DNA of 64,000 nt from Cryptomeria japonica (taxonomy: Eukaryota; Streptophyta; Pinopsida; Cupressales; Cupressaceae). The notes below the pieces were generated by a model, which saw nothing but the letters and a program-made list of their open reading frames with translations, did not search any database and was not told the origin of the DNA. How positions within the stretch are numbered: the stretch's first letter is position 1; the number at the start of each line of letters is the position of its first letter. The DNA lies in the NCBI RefSeq assembly GCF_030272615.1, contig NW_026729174.1:1-64000 (forward strand), given 5' to 3'. Shown one piece after another: positions 23,903 to 34,556 of this stretch. Both the position numbers and the translations under genes were made by a program.

Positions 23903-24843
23903 GGTTTTTGTTCTTAGACTAGACGCTTTGCATGTGAAGATTTTATGTTGGCAGTGAGTTAACTGCTGTTCAAACTTTAGACCTTGTTTTATTGCATTTT
24001 GTTATTTTGTTCCATCTTTAGCAGCAACTCTAATTTCAGCTAAAGTGTATAGGCTTGGAAATTTCCAGTTTTTGGCAGTTTGACTGATGCAAGATAAGAT
24101 GCACGTACCGTTCTTAGCCATCTTCATCTAAAGAAAATGCATGGGTATAAGACTTGAATGATATCTCATTTCTATTTTAAGCTACTGCAATATATTTCTA
24201 AAGGCAGTTGTAGTTTTTTTTTCTTTCAATCAGTACAAAGAAAAGAAATAGTTGTAGATTTGAAAGTTAAATACTCTGTATTCTCACCATTTGCATTTTC
24301 AGCAGTATGTGTTTGTAGATTAGAATAGTCAGAGATTATTGTTTTTCGCCATTTGTATTTTGATTGTCGAGTAGTGAGTACTAAGCATTTCAATTGTGTG
24401 AATACCAAATATTGTAGCCCGTTTTGCTTTTTATTCTTTTACAAGGAAGATATATATTTTATTGGTGACTATAGAGTGTAGGTCTTACGATCGCTGGGAT
24501 AATTTGGCACTGTTATAGATCAGCTGGTTAAAGAGATCCAAAGAGTACTTTTACACAATGTACTTTAGTCAATAATTTTCTGATAATGCTTAAATTGCTG
24601 TTTTGAAAGGAGTACTTTTACACAATCTACTTTAATTTATAGATGCCAACTATTCGAGCACAATTTCTTTGTGTTGAGATTAAAGGGTGTTTCAAAACAC
24701 TGTTATTTTCTGATCCATGAATGTTGCAAGGTTGCTATCTCAATATTTCAAGTGGAATTTGGTAGATTGAAGAAGTTTTTTTTATAGTTCCAGGCTGAAT
24801 GATCCCTTCACAATTAACTCTTGAAGTATGTGTTTGTAGATTA
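23903..24843. repeat. 3' flank of the gene with internal direct repeat
   Basis: The block 24302-24417 (starting GCAGTATGTGTTTGTAGATT) recurs at 24826-24950, and GAGTACTTTTACACAAT recurs at 24544 and 24610. The 3' flank to about 24125 is also present after the third gene fragment at 59500-59757, so it belongs to the duplicated gene unit. Confidence 0.75.
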
Positions 24844-25838
24844 GAATAGTCAGAGATTATTGTTTTTCACCATTTGCATTTCAGCAGGATGTTGCATTTT
24901 GATTGCTGAGTACTAAGCATTTCAATTTTGTGAATACCAAATATTGTTGAATACCAAAACAGGTTACAATTGTGTGAATACCATCTTCATCTAGAATTGT
25001 TTGCCAATATAAGCAATGCAGTAAAATATTGGCATTCTAGATTAGGGTAAATTGTACTCAGAATTGTCTATTATAATACCAAATTTATTGGAACAATTGT
25101 TATTTATAATCAGCTCTTACCTTCAAGGTTGAGCATTCCAATTGTGTGAATACCAAATATTGTTGAAATTTAGTCCCAAGAAATTTAATTTGCTTGGATG
25201 AGCCTAATGCTAAAAATATTATGAAGAAGAAATGATTGGTGAGTAGTTCATCTAAATAATTAAATAGTCAATTTTGAGAGGTTCATGAAGTTCTAAGTTA
25301 CATTCTATGTTACATTCTAGTAAACTGGTAAACTGGTAATGTTTGTGTAATTTGTGTGTATGTTATGTCATTTGTGTGTATGTTATGAAATATTGATGCT
25401 CCGACTTGTATTATGAAAAACAAAAATCTCCTCAAATAGAGGTATTTAGTATTTACAGATTAGATTGGACTTTGCGGACACTAAATGCACTCTACAATTC
25501 ACTTTCCTTGTTTAGTTCCTTGGAGACAGGTGGTTGCACCTGGGCTCCACATAAAGGGTGTATTTTATTTTATCTGATTATTTTTGTTTTCAGAATTGCC
25601 CCAACGAGACGGTGTAGATGCACACCGAGATCTCTGCTCACATGTTCATAATGCATTGATTTGATCTATATGCTTGGTGTGTGAGCTGACCCCTACCTAG
25701 CATCCATCTGTCAATTCCTACTTCTGATCTATATGCGCACTTAAATCTGTCAAGTTTTCGCAGCAGCTGGGCAGATTGGTTCAAATGGTTCTCAATTTTA
25801 ATTGCTATTCTTCCTTGGAAATTCTGCCCCCTTTTTCA

Positions 25839-26045
25839 TTGCTTTGATGGATGCCCATACCCATTTTGGCATAGGCAGGGAGAATGCTGGCAAAAGTTGT
25901 CGAGTCTGCCTTTACACCTGTCAATTACATTTGCTCGAAAGTTTCTAAAGCCTTTTCAACATATCCATTCTGCGCATATCCTGCAATCATTGCAGTACCC
26001 AAGATAATATTTGGTGAATGTTCCAAAGCTCCCATCTTTTGGCTC
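25839..26045 (-). pseudogene. PPR protein fossil in unit B
   Basis: The minus strand reads MGALEHSPNIILGTAMIAGY, then AQNGYVEKALETFEQM, a stop, then LTGVKADSTTFASILPAYAK and MGMGIHQSNEK. This is the standard plant PPR order: a motif end (TAMIAGYAQNGYxEKALETFxQMQ) and the next motif start (DSTTFASILPACAKMGxxxxGMxIHQS). Plant PPR proteins act in chloroplast or mitochondrial RNA processing. Only about 1.5 motifs remain, with a stop. The second copy of unit B keeps the same fossil with an internal deletion. Confidence 0.8.
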
Positions 26046-26698
26046 AGGCTGGGAGTATTCTGATCAGGTTGGAGACTTGTTTGTTGTATATGGCCAAATA
26101 GTGTGACTGCCTTTAAGGAAACCCAGGTCTTCCCAAGCTTTAAAATATTTTCAAAAGAGGAGGTATTAAAAATAAATTAAACAATTATATTTAAAATAAA
26201 TAAATTTACAATTATATTTATAGTCATTAAAATAAATTTATAATTATATTTAAAGTAGATATATTGTAAGTATAAATTATATAGATTTAATTTTTAAAAT
26301 GATGTCTATGTTTTGAAGAAATAATTTTATTTTGTAGTAATTAGATAATATAAGATCAAATATTTTGTTTAATAATTATAAACAAATATACTTTTATATA
26401 AATGTTTTTAAATAAAGAATTAATAATAAATAAATAGATAGTTGTATTGAATTAGATATATTGTGAATTAGATTTTAGATATGATATATATTTAACCAAA
26501 TAATTTTGTTGTCTATTAATTTAATATTATAAGATTGGAAATTTTATTTTCTACTAATTAAATATTATAAGATTACATATTTTGATTATGTTATGGTGTG
26601 ACAAATTTTCTTGTTGTTTAGGCCTTGGTGAACAACTATACCCTTAATAATGACAATTGTTTTTGATATTGGTATTGCTTTGTTGAATTTGTGTCAGG

Positions 26699-26802
26699 CT
26701 ATGGCAGATCCACAAGTTCGCTAGGATATCATTGCTATATCTAGCAATGACCCTGAGAATAACATAGTTCCACCACAAGGAAATGAGACACCTTTATCTA
26801 TA
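26699..26802 (+). pseudogene. truncated exon at the end of unit B
   Basis: After the acceptor TTTGTGTCAG the frame reads AMADPQVR, a stop, then DIIAISSNDPENNIVPPQGN and ETPLS, and is cut at the duplication junction. The full version is at 36352-36632. Confidence 0.55.
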
Positions 26803-27384
26803 ATGTGCGAATAAGAACGACAGTTGTATCGGAAATTCGCGAGATTACCGCTTCAAAACGTTTCGGCAAACTTTTATTTGATTTGAAATTTTTGACGTCG
26901 GCGAATTTTATGCGTTGTGAGGTACCTAGGTACATGATGGTTTCCGAATCGTTTAAAGTTGAATGCGTTGTGAGGTACCTAGGTTATTAATTTTAGATTG
27001 AAATAAAGCTACTCATTTTAATTATATTTCCGTCATAAATCTGCTGATCTGGAAACCTCATTACCGTGACATTTCCATTAAAAAGAGCATCGGGTTTTAC
27101 AAAATGAGCGTGTCGTCTGTAACACGCCATAATACCTGATATAAATTCCTGACTAAACAAAGCTGAGTTTCCCTAGAAATGCGCCTTCTGTGTTTTTTCT
27201 TTGCTTTACTAAGAAAAGCCTCCCCTCCTATCTTTCTTTTTACAGCATGGCGGCTTCTTCAGAGAAAACTGCGCCATCAAATAATAAGCAGGGCGGAGGG
27301 AACAATGAAATTGTTGAGGTTTTTTCAATACCCATTTCAACGAAGAGGCGCAAGAGAGGAGAGGAGTCGAAAAATGAGAGGCAT
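26803..27384 (+). pseudogene. truncated duplicate of the two-exon gene: promoter and start of exon 1
   Basis: It matches 22521-23192 closely through the promoter, TATA box (27140), 5' leader and the first 46 codons from the ATG at 27247. The match stops at GAGAGGCAT, where a DRM pseudogene in the other orientation begins. Two structural differences stand out in its promoter: about 125 bp are missing between two CGACAG words, and the word TGCGTTGTGAGGTACCTAGG is duplicated. Exon 2 is absent. The remaining frame runs on into unrelated sequence and ends at 27501, so a normal product is not possible. Confidence 0.85.
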
Positions 27385-28260
27385 GCCATCAAGACATTAC
27401 CCATTTGGAATGCAATTGTATCTATTTGGAATGCATTCCCCAAACATCACAATCGATCGCTCGCACACGAAGTTCCACGAGTGATCTTTTTCAAATCCTA
27501 ATATGATTTCTATCTCGTCAACCTGAAGAGGAGCCACCTGACTTGGCCCCACCCAAACCAAGATCCATTCTTCCCACTTTTCAAGATTGTATTTCTCTTC
27601 ACTATCTTGCAGTTTCCCTCGTGAATTTTCAATTATAGTGTAGAGTTTTTCACGAAGGACACCACTACATCGTCTAGAGTCTATGTTTTAATTTTTTTTT
27701 TTGATCCCATGGAGGCCAATAGTCCTCTGTTTGAGGAAGTGCTTCCTGAATAGTCATGGGGGGAGAGGTAATTCTTGAAATCGCTCTTCTATTGGGAGAT
27801 TGTGTACATAACCTCTTGGTCTTTTGAAAGCTGACAATTATACTTCGAGTCCGCCAACTCTTGTTCCACACTAGAGAAATTTTTGGATATTGACTTCCAA
27901 ATATCCCTCGGTGCAAAAGTATCATTCTCATAATGGAAAAAAGGTTCTCCTTGCATGAACACATTGATTTCCTCCAAGCGTGGTCCAATAGGTTTCGCAG
28001 GAACTCCAAAACCAGTTAGACCCTCCGGACATAAATTAGAGACGTCACATTAGACACTCCAGACATTGTTTGTTTGTATTGCATACTATCTATCTATTTA
28101 TCACCCTTAAACACTTTCCTTTGCCATTCTCCAATTGCTCTCTTCTAGGCAGCTGATGAACTTGTTTCCATGTCATTCAAGATAATGCCTGCTTGCTTTC
28201 TTTTAGGAAATTTGCTTGCAAGAGACTCTTCAACTTGTATGTTTTGCTTCCGTACAGATA
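27385..28260 (-). pseudogene. DRM-type DNA methyltransferase pseudogene (N-terminal catalytic half)
   Basis: Minus-strand pieces in gene order: ASKFPKRKQAGIILNDMETS; LEEINVFMQGEPFFHYENDT; FAPRDIWKSISKNFSSVEQE; LADSKYNCQLSK; after a shift RGYVHNLPIEERFQELPLPP; MTIQEALPQTEDYWPPWDQK; then LYTIIENSRGKLQDSEEKYN; WILVWVGPSQVAPLQVDEIE; and GNAFQIDTIAFQMGNVLMA. Plant DRM proteins (de novo cytosine methylation in the RNA-directed DNA methylation pathway, with rearranged motif order) carry FFYFENVALAPKGVW, HNLPIQNRFPLLPLPPQTIQ, WPSWD, WNLVWVGKNKVAPLEPDEVE and GNSFQVDTVAYHL in this order. Several stops and frameshifts are present. The next block, motif I, is not downstream but lies scrambled at 28545-29140. 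One end sits exactly at the break in the duplicated gene (27384). Confidence 0.85.
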
Positions 28261-28544
28261 TAAATTTTAATTCACGTTTAAATAATAATTAAAAAAAATA
28301 AACATTTGTAATGAAAAGATTTAGTCATTCGATGTTATATATTATCTGATGGAAAGATACTAGACAATTCTTGGAGAAAGGAAACATCATTGATAATCAT
28401 TTTTTGCAAATAACACTGAATCAAATAAATTAAAAATATTTCATGTAATTTTTAAAAGTAGAACTCGTTCAATGCTTTCATGCACCAACGGCAAAGCCGT
28501 CTGGCAAAGTGAATGATGACAATCAAACTCAAATTTTATCTGTC

Positions 28545-28660
28545 TTGATTAAAGACTTTTATCCTGATGGCATTAAATTAAAGTTCTTTCTCTATTTTTT
28601 GGTCATCTCTGGAGCAGAGGTTGCTTTGCATCGACCTGGGATACATTTAACTTGTGTTGT
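28545..28660 (+). pseudogene. DRM motif I exon fragment, plus orientation
   Basis: The plus strand reads SVLIKDFYPDGIKLK and, after a shift, VISGAEVALHRPGIHLTCVV. It matches the DRM block VLKDLFPNGINVLSLFSGIG followed by GAEVALYRLGI, which holds the S-adenosylmethionine-binding motif. It is inverted relative to the main DRM fragment. It forms the left arm of an inverted repeat with 28670-28790. Confidence 0.75.
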
Positions 28661-28669
28661 ATCTACGGA

Positions 28670-28790
28670 AATATGTATCCTAGGATGATGCAATGCAACC
28701 TCGACTCCACCAAAAACAAATAGAAGAGAAAGTACTTTAATTTAAAGCCATCACAATAAAATGCTTTCAAGACATATATTAGGAATAAAA
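28670..28790 (-). pseudogene. DRM motif I exon fragment, minus orientation (right arm)
   Basis: The minus strand reads DGFKLKYFLF in one frame and KVLSLLFVFGGVEVALHHPR in another. It is an inverted copy of 28545-28660. Only about 25-30 bp separate the innermost paired words. Confidence 0.7.
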
Positions 28791-29235
28791 GGAAGCCTAC
28801 CTTGTCATTTGAAGGGGTTTACCTACAATTCAAGTGATCTCTTAATTATAAAATCAATTCAATTCCAAGTGAACATGCAATCAAGCATTCATCAAGAATT
28901 GAAGGAGAAATCAAGTTAATAAAGATATCATCTTTTAAATTAAGAAATGGGCAGGAGATTAAGAATACAAACCTTCCATATTGCACACTTCAAGGTATAT
29001 TAAAATCAGTTTAAAGTGTATTCATTTAGGGACCTTTCATAAAATATTCTCAACTTACATATCATAAAATGATCTACTCCACCAATACCAGATAGAAGAG
29101 AAAGTACTTTAATTTAAAGCCATCGGGATAAAATGCTTTCAAGACATATAAAATCAAGTGATCTCTTAGTTATAAAATCAATTCAATTCCAAATGAATAG
29201 GCAATCAAGCATTGAAGGAGAATTCAAGTTGGTGC
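28712..29235. repeat. direct repeat carrying DRM motif I and flanking intron
   Basis: 28712-28920 and 29080-29235 share AGAAGAGAAAGTACTTTAAT, AAAATGCTTTCAAGACATAT, AATCAATTCAATTCCAA and a GAATTGAAGGAGAA-type end. In the second copy the minus strand reads AFYPDGFKLK and then VLSLLSGIGG, closer to the DRM consensus than the other copies. This region thus holds three copies of one exon with intron sequence. Confidence 0.75.
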
Positions 29236-29645
29236 AGGTGAATTTGGAAGACAAAAGGACTCAATGAAGCCATTAAAGACTTTTGAAGGTCTTAGGAGTG
29301 AAGAGCCAATCAATTATGATGTCTTAATGGGGCAGCCTTAAACAACACACACTAAGCTTTGACTGCTTAGGTGTGTTGTGGGCCCATTCTTTCCCTTGAC
29401 ATCCCTTCCCGTCTGTTTCCGTTAAAAAGACAATCACCATTAGCATTTGAATTCAAACAGTGTTCTCGCGTTTGACTGCATAGAACAAAGCAAATAGCAT
29501 AAGAAACTCTCATCTACCTCACAACTGTCATAGAATACCTCCCCAAGGAGATATTCTCATGTCCTTTCCTGCTTTATGCTGTGGATGAAATACATAAGCG
29601 TCTTCACAATGCAGTCAATGCAACAAATAGATTTCCATTTCGATC
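29236..29645. other. spacer before the PPR fossil
   Basis: Non-coding. Some open sequence near 29575 (AVDEIHKRLHNAVNATNRFP) could be a diverged upstream part of the PPR fossil. Confidence 0.4.
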
Positions 29646-29649
29646 AGTT

Positions 29650-29985
29650 TTATTTGCCAACGTACTCTCTACTTGTGCCAAAATGGGAGCTTTGGAGCAG
29701 AGTATGGGCTTCCATCAAAGCAGAAGGTAAGGGCAATTAATATCAGATGCTTACGGTTGGAAATGGTCTGTTTGACATGTTTGGAAAATGTGGAAGTATA
29801 GATTGCAGGATATGCACAAGATGTGTTTGAAATGGATTTAGAAACTTCCAACCAAATGTGATTAGTGAGTATAGATGTTGTAGTGCAACTGCCCAAGTAC
29901 ACATGCATGCAAAATATGTAAGCTTAGATAAGGCACATTAACTATTTGACATAATGCCTCAAAGATCACTCAATATCCAATGACG
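29650..29985 (+). pseudogene. PPR protein fossil
   Basis: The plus strand reads FANVLSTCAKMGALEQ, SMGFHQSRR, VGNGLFDMFGKCGSID, and after shifts HAKYVSLDKAH, a stop, and LFDIMPQRSLN. These follow the plant PPR pattern (FASVLSACAKMGALEQGMxxHQ; VGNALVDMYAKCGSIDxAR; LFDxMPQRxxxxWN). Multiple frameshifts and a stop disable it. It is the clearest of the PPR fossils and explains the more decayed copies at 1556, 3950 and 4140. Confidence 0.85.
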
Positions 29986-29989
29986 TTTG

Positions 29990-32900
29990 CGAGAAAGAAA
30001 ACATCAGTTTTTTGATAATCTTAAATATTTATTTATTCATCACTATAAATCTATTATGAATATAGTCTCAATATTGCAAAAATTTATTCTATTATGAATG
30101 CAATATTTAGGGATGTAATCTTTATATTTTTTTTTTAATTAGGAAAAGGTCCTAATAGAATCCCCAACTAATTAATCTACAGAAAGATACCACTAAAGAA
30201 AGAAATTCAATCCTCACCACTATGGTCTTGAAGGATTTTAAGACACTTGGATTCCTATTTTGGCCCGCTTTTCCTTGACCCTATGTTAAGATAGCAAACT
30301 AGTTTGAGAGAATCTATTGGGTGGGAAATTGTATATGGTTGCAATTATTTTCATGCATGGAAAGTGATTTAAAGTTTGGAACAATAGAGGATAAGTATTT
30401 CTTGAACCTTCAAGGACATGTGTAGAGCACCGCATGGATGTTTCTCCATTATTGAACTCTTTGAATATGTAAGTAAATTATTTTTGGTTGATGACACAGT
30501 AAGTGTGGTATTTGTCTTTTTGATATGTTGTGGATAATATTAATCAAATATGGAATTTTTTTGATGCTATATACACTATGTTTTGGATTGAATTTAGGTA
30601 AGCGAAGAGGTAATGGAAGAATAAAAGAGGTACACAAAGGAAGAAGAGTGAAATAGGTGGTTTGGGATGGAGGTTACAAGTATATATGATAATTCGTATG
30701 GATAATTTGTTGTCTATAAAGAGGCAAATAAGCTATCACAACTTCAACATGAATGAATGCCTCATCTACTGAAGTAAAAGGTACCTCTAATGGTTTCAAA
30801 ATTTGTCAAAATAGTTATGATATACCAAATAATCAAGTGGAATATCCTTTAGGTAACTAATATTATCTTCAAACTATTTATTTTGATTTTCATCATATCC
30901 TTTCCATGTGCATTTCCCTTGGTTTTACTCCCATTTTTTCTTTATTTTATTCAAAACAAAATTTATAGATGCCTCTACTTGTCTCACCACTCATTAATTG
31001 TTTGGGATTTTCATTCCATTCACCAAGGTTGGCATCTATTCTAAGACTTTGTGTCATGGCCAAGCTAAATTATTTGTCTCTAGTTTCTCTCCAATCTAGT
31101 CACCTAGTAGCATGTGAAATCTATCTCTTCCTAATTATTTTTCTCTCTATCTTGTTAATGACCATTTCATTAATGAATCCTTCCTCATAATTTTGGATAA
31201 GTGAGACAATGTTAGCTCAAGGAATCTTTTCAATCCTTTTTCAAGACTCTTTCCCAAGTAATAATCTTGCATATTGGAAAATAAATTACGCTTCTATTTT
31301 TCCAAGCTACTCTTCCTTATAATGTTTAGATTTATTCTAAAGTGCTCATTGTGACTCATGTTTACTACTCTTCCTATTAGTCTCATTCCAATATCTCCTA
31401 CAAAAATATGGAATGATTACATTTATATTTTATTTGTGTCTCCTAAATATCCACAAAATTTGGAACAATAATACAATTTTTCAATAATACTATGAGCATC
31501 ACTTTAATTAAATGAGTACTAAGTGATCCATTCTTATGAGGGGTTCATGTAAACTACTCATGAGAATGGGTCAGCTTGACTCTAAAACTATGCAAGTGAA
31601 TCTTGATATAAATATCATAGTATGAAAGTCTGGTGAAAACACTCATTCTTCTAGCATTGAAAGTTGTGAGAGAGTTATTAAGGGGATTCTCATGTGTATA
31701 GATTCAATGTATAAGTTCAAGACAGATTTTGAGGTGATATTTCTTTCCTTTTGGTACATCTATCTTTAAATTGGATGTTCTTTTGCCTTTATGGTAGGGA
31801 GTAAGTAATTTTTATGTGGGTTCCTTTTTTCATTCTTGGATTATTAAGGAAAACATAGTTTGTGAAGAGGAGGTTTTGCTTGTTATCTTATAAAAAAATT
31901 GGGTATTAGCTATTATAATAAATGATAGACAAAACAATGTCCTCTAAGGCTGTTGAAAAGAAATATCTATATGATGGATTCTCTTCCCAATGTATCTTCA
32001 AAGTTATTTAGTAAATATTTGGGAAACCAAAATAGGGTATGTTGATTTGCAAAGGAAGAACTAAATCTCCCAAGCTTGTTCTAACAACCATAAAATTTTA
32101 TGATTGGGATGCAAGGGAGATTAGTGGATTTGATGGGTTGGCTTTGGCTAGATTCACCTAAGACAAACGATGATTTATTAGGCATTGTTGCCGTCTATGC
32201 ATTGTTAAGGTTATTATGGTTGATTATCAAAGCTAGTGGGATTCAAATATAGAGGCATGTTTAAGATAATTCTTATCATTGGTTGGTTAATAAAAATATG
32301 GTTTCAAGATTGATGCACAAACATATTAGAAGGGCACTTTTATGATGTATGTGAAATAATCACATTATTAAGCAAAATAATAGGTAATCTATAGGCAAGA
32401 ATACTCCATATATATATTCTATATGAGGGACATGACTAATTCCACAAACTATAAGATTGACTAGGCTTTTCTCATTAGTGGAATCATATAATAGCTAGTG
32501 TGTATTGTTGGCTAGATGCATGAACTTGTAGTTTCCATACAACTAAGAAATGATAATGTTTCTAAGTACAAACCAAGTGGGAACTATGGACCCACTAATC
32601 TTATTTGTAACCACTCACCACAACTATATTATGATAACTCTCTTATTGATAATAGAGAGTATCTAATACATTTATTAAGACCCTGATTATGGTCATGGTA
32701 GACCACACAAAGAATAACTTCCATAGGAAGCTAAGAAGGTGATCCATGAACAAGAGTTTGTTTCATTCAATCCTGAACATTAACTATCATTAAGGTGGAG
32801 AAGTTTTTGAGGTGAGAAATTTAGTGAAATATTACTTAATATTCTAACTAGAGATATTACATACTAATCATGAAGTGTGAGTTCATATGAGTCACTGATA

Positions 32901-32990
32901 TATAATGATAAAGTATTACATAATTAAAATTGTAAAAAACACTACCTACTTGATATTAAATTTATTATTATTCTAATGTGCAAAGAATAA
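29990..32990. other. 3-kb stretch without recognisable genes
   Basis: Mostly AT-rich non-coding DNA. I find no conserved motif, terminal repeat or long coherent frame. It is part of the 7.2-kb block that replaces the middle of the second duplicated copy. Confidence 0.55.
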
Positions 32991-32996
32991 ACAAGA

Positions 32997-33240
32997 TTAT
33001 CTAGGAATTAAATCTGTTACGGTTTCATCATTAATAGATGGATGGATTGAATGAGTGATCGGTGAAGTAGTTGAATTTGTGCCCATAATTCTAGAGGTTG
33101 GAGAGTTTAAAAGCATTGCATGTACATCGATCATTGACGACCGAATTAATGCATCTACTTGTCCACATAAAAGTCCCACATGAATGCATCTTAAAACTTA
33201 CTCATTGGATATGCTTTCTACTATTGCTTTGTCAATCACA
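32997..33240 (-). pseudogene. receptor-like kinase C-terminal exon fragment
   Basis: The minus strand reads CIHVGLLCGQVDALIRSSMI and DVHAMLLNSP, and ends INDETVTDLIPR and a stop. Cysteine-rich (DUF26) receptor-like kinases end with CIHxGLLCVQxDxxxRPSMSxVxxML and a VTxxxPR tail. The Arg-Pro of subdomain XI is changed to Arg-Ser. It lies on the same strand as, and downstream of, the N-lobe fragments at 33380-33830, so the three pieces are one gene with its kinase core deleted. Confidence 0.75.
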
Positions 33241-33379
33241 TCCACAATATTTCCTCTCGCAAAAGATTTCCATACCTAAACAAGAATGACTAATACTCAT
33301 CTTGATGAGATATATAATATAAAAAAATTGTTTTATCTTGTATTTTCGCCACCAACTTAACCTCGTTTAGAAATTGCTC

Positions 33380-33450
33380 CTTTCCTTGCGTTGATTGAAG
33401 GGAAAGTCTCTTTACTGCTATTTGTATTCCATTTGGCATTGTCCCCTGAC
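33380..33450 (-). pseudogene. receptor-like kinase exon with the ATP-binding lysine
   Basis: After a TTTCTGTCAG acceptor the minus strand reads GTMPNGIQIAVKRLSLQSTQ and then GKEQFLNEVKLVAKIQ. This includes subdomain II (IAVKRLS, catalytic Lys kept) and helix C (FLNEV, Glu kept). The frame is lost after KIQDK where KIQHRNLV is expected. The coding signal extends from about 33450 down to 33345. Confidence 0.8.
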
Positions 33451-33673
33451 AGAAAGACAACACAATAATCTTATGATTATATCTCACTATGAATTTATAA
33501 TGGATTCCAGAACTATAAATTGAGTAAAATACTGCTTGAAACTTGTTCTGATAAATTAATCGAGATTAGAAAAGAGGACCACTAAGGAAAACTCATTAAT
33601 CCTATGTTTATATCTGACTATAAATTTATAACCATTTCCAGAACTATAGAAAAGAGGGCCACTAAGGATTATG

Positions 33674-33830
33674 TTACCTTGTATACAATGCCAAATCCTC
33701 CCTTTCCAAGCTTGTTATTTTCATGGAAATTGTTAGTTGTGGCCTTGATATTTTCCAACTTACATATTATCTCCTGCTCCTGGCCAATCGCTATGTCTAC
33801 CTCTCTGTCTGGATTCTCTTGATAAGTATT
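33674..33830 (-). pseudogene. receptor-like kinase exon with the glycine-rich loop
   Basis: The minus strand reads VDIAIGQEQEIICKLENIKA and TTNNFHENNKLGKGGFGIVY followed by K and a GTAAC donor. It is the usual start of an RLK kinase domain (LGxGGFGxVYK). This exon is intact and is followed by an intron of about 220 bp, so the gene retained its structure for a while before losing the core. Confidence 0.8.
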
Positions 33831-33959
33831 ACACGGGGAGAAATGGGGGTGATGGGGGAGGAGATTACAATCTTGTATCAGGATATAGATTTATTTTCAG
33901 ACAATAATGTAACGAAAATGAACCGAAAATTTTATTGATTCTATTCTAATACCCTAACT

Positions 33960-34550
33960 AGCAAGGAATTTTGTTGATACAACTGTAGCACATATTCAAG
34001 AAAATTTCACCGCAAAAATACCATTACTCAAGAGCGCTCGCATCCATAATTCTTTCTCAAAGATGACTTCTTCCTCCGTCCGTAGCTCTTATTGCTGTTG
34101 ACAGAGGCCCAGGCGTCGCCATTTACACAACCCATTTTGGGCTCCCTTGCGGTCGTCCTCGCTGGTTATGTGCCAGCCCTTGGCACTTTGTGCCCTTGGC
34201 ACTTCGTTCCCCCATTCCCCCGTTCCTCGCTGCGGCCGTGTTTGTCACACCAATGATCTTCCCCGCCACGATTAAACCCACAGGTTCGCTACAGAGGCGG
34301 GACGAATGAGAGGTGGGATTTTGTAAAGAGGCGGGATTTATGAAATGACTTGGTCTTTTCTTTTTTTTTAAAGTAATGCACGCGGTCGTCGGAATTTTGA
34401 TGAACACGGGCATTTTCTAAAAAAACCCTAATGTCATTGCATTATCGTCGGAATTCCGACAAAATCGGGCATTTTTTCAAAAAAAATCAAGTTTGATCAC
34501 AATATACCTTCCCCGTCGGAAAACTCCGTCGGAATTTTAGGCTAAATGTA
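33960..34550. other. GC-richer spacer with short tandem and palindromic words
   Basis: 34130-34300 is distinctly GC-rich. At 34388-34486 two units of about 60 bp share GTCGGAATT, CGGGCATTTT and an A run, and GTCGGAATTCCGAC is a perfect palindrome. The long open frame on the minus strand here has no recognisable domain. Confidence 0.45.
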
Positions 34551-34556
34551 TTAGTG

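Larger units (their letters stand above)
22521..26802 (+). repeat. segmental duplication, first copy (units A then B)
   Basis: Unit A (22521 to about 24843) holds the promoter, both exons and 3' flank of the unknown two-exon gene. Unit B (24844-26802) holds a PPR fossil and the start of another exon. Unit A recurs at 26803 (only to 27384) and unit B at 34557-36457. The junction at 26802/26803 joins the end of B head-to-tail to the start of A, the signature of a tandem duplication. Confidence 0.9.

Noticed and set aside
25406-25651. 81-residue frame conserved at 35117-35362
   Set aside because: Conservation is fully explained by the recent segmental duplication. The frame lies next to non-coding and pseudogene sequence and has no recognisable domain.
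34123-34413. 96-residue minus-strand frame in a GC-rich patch
   Set aside because: It has no domain, no homologous frame in the related region and no splice or promoter context. GC content alone explains the missing stops.
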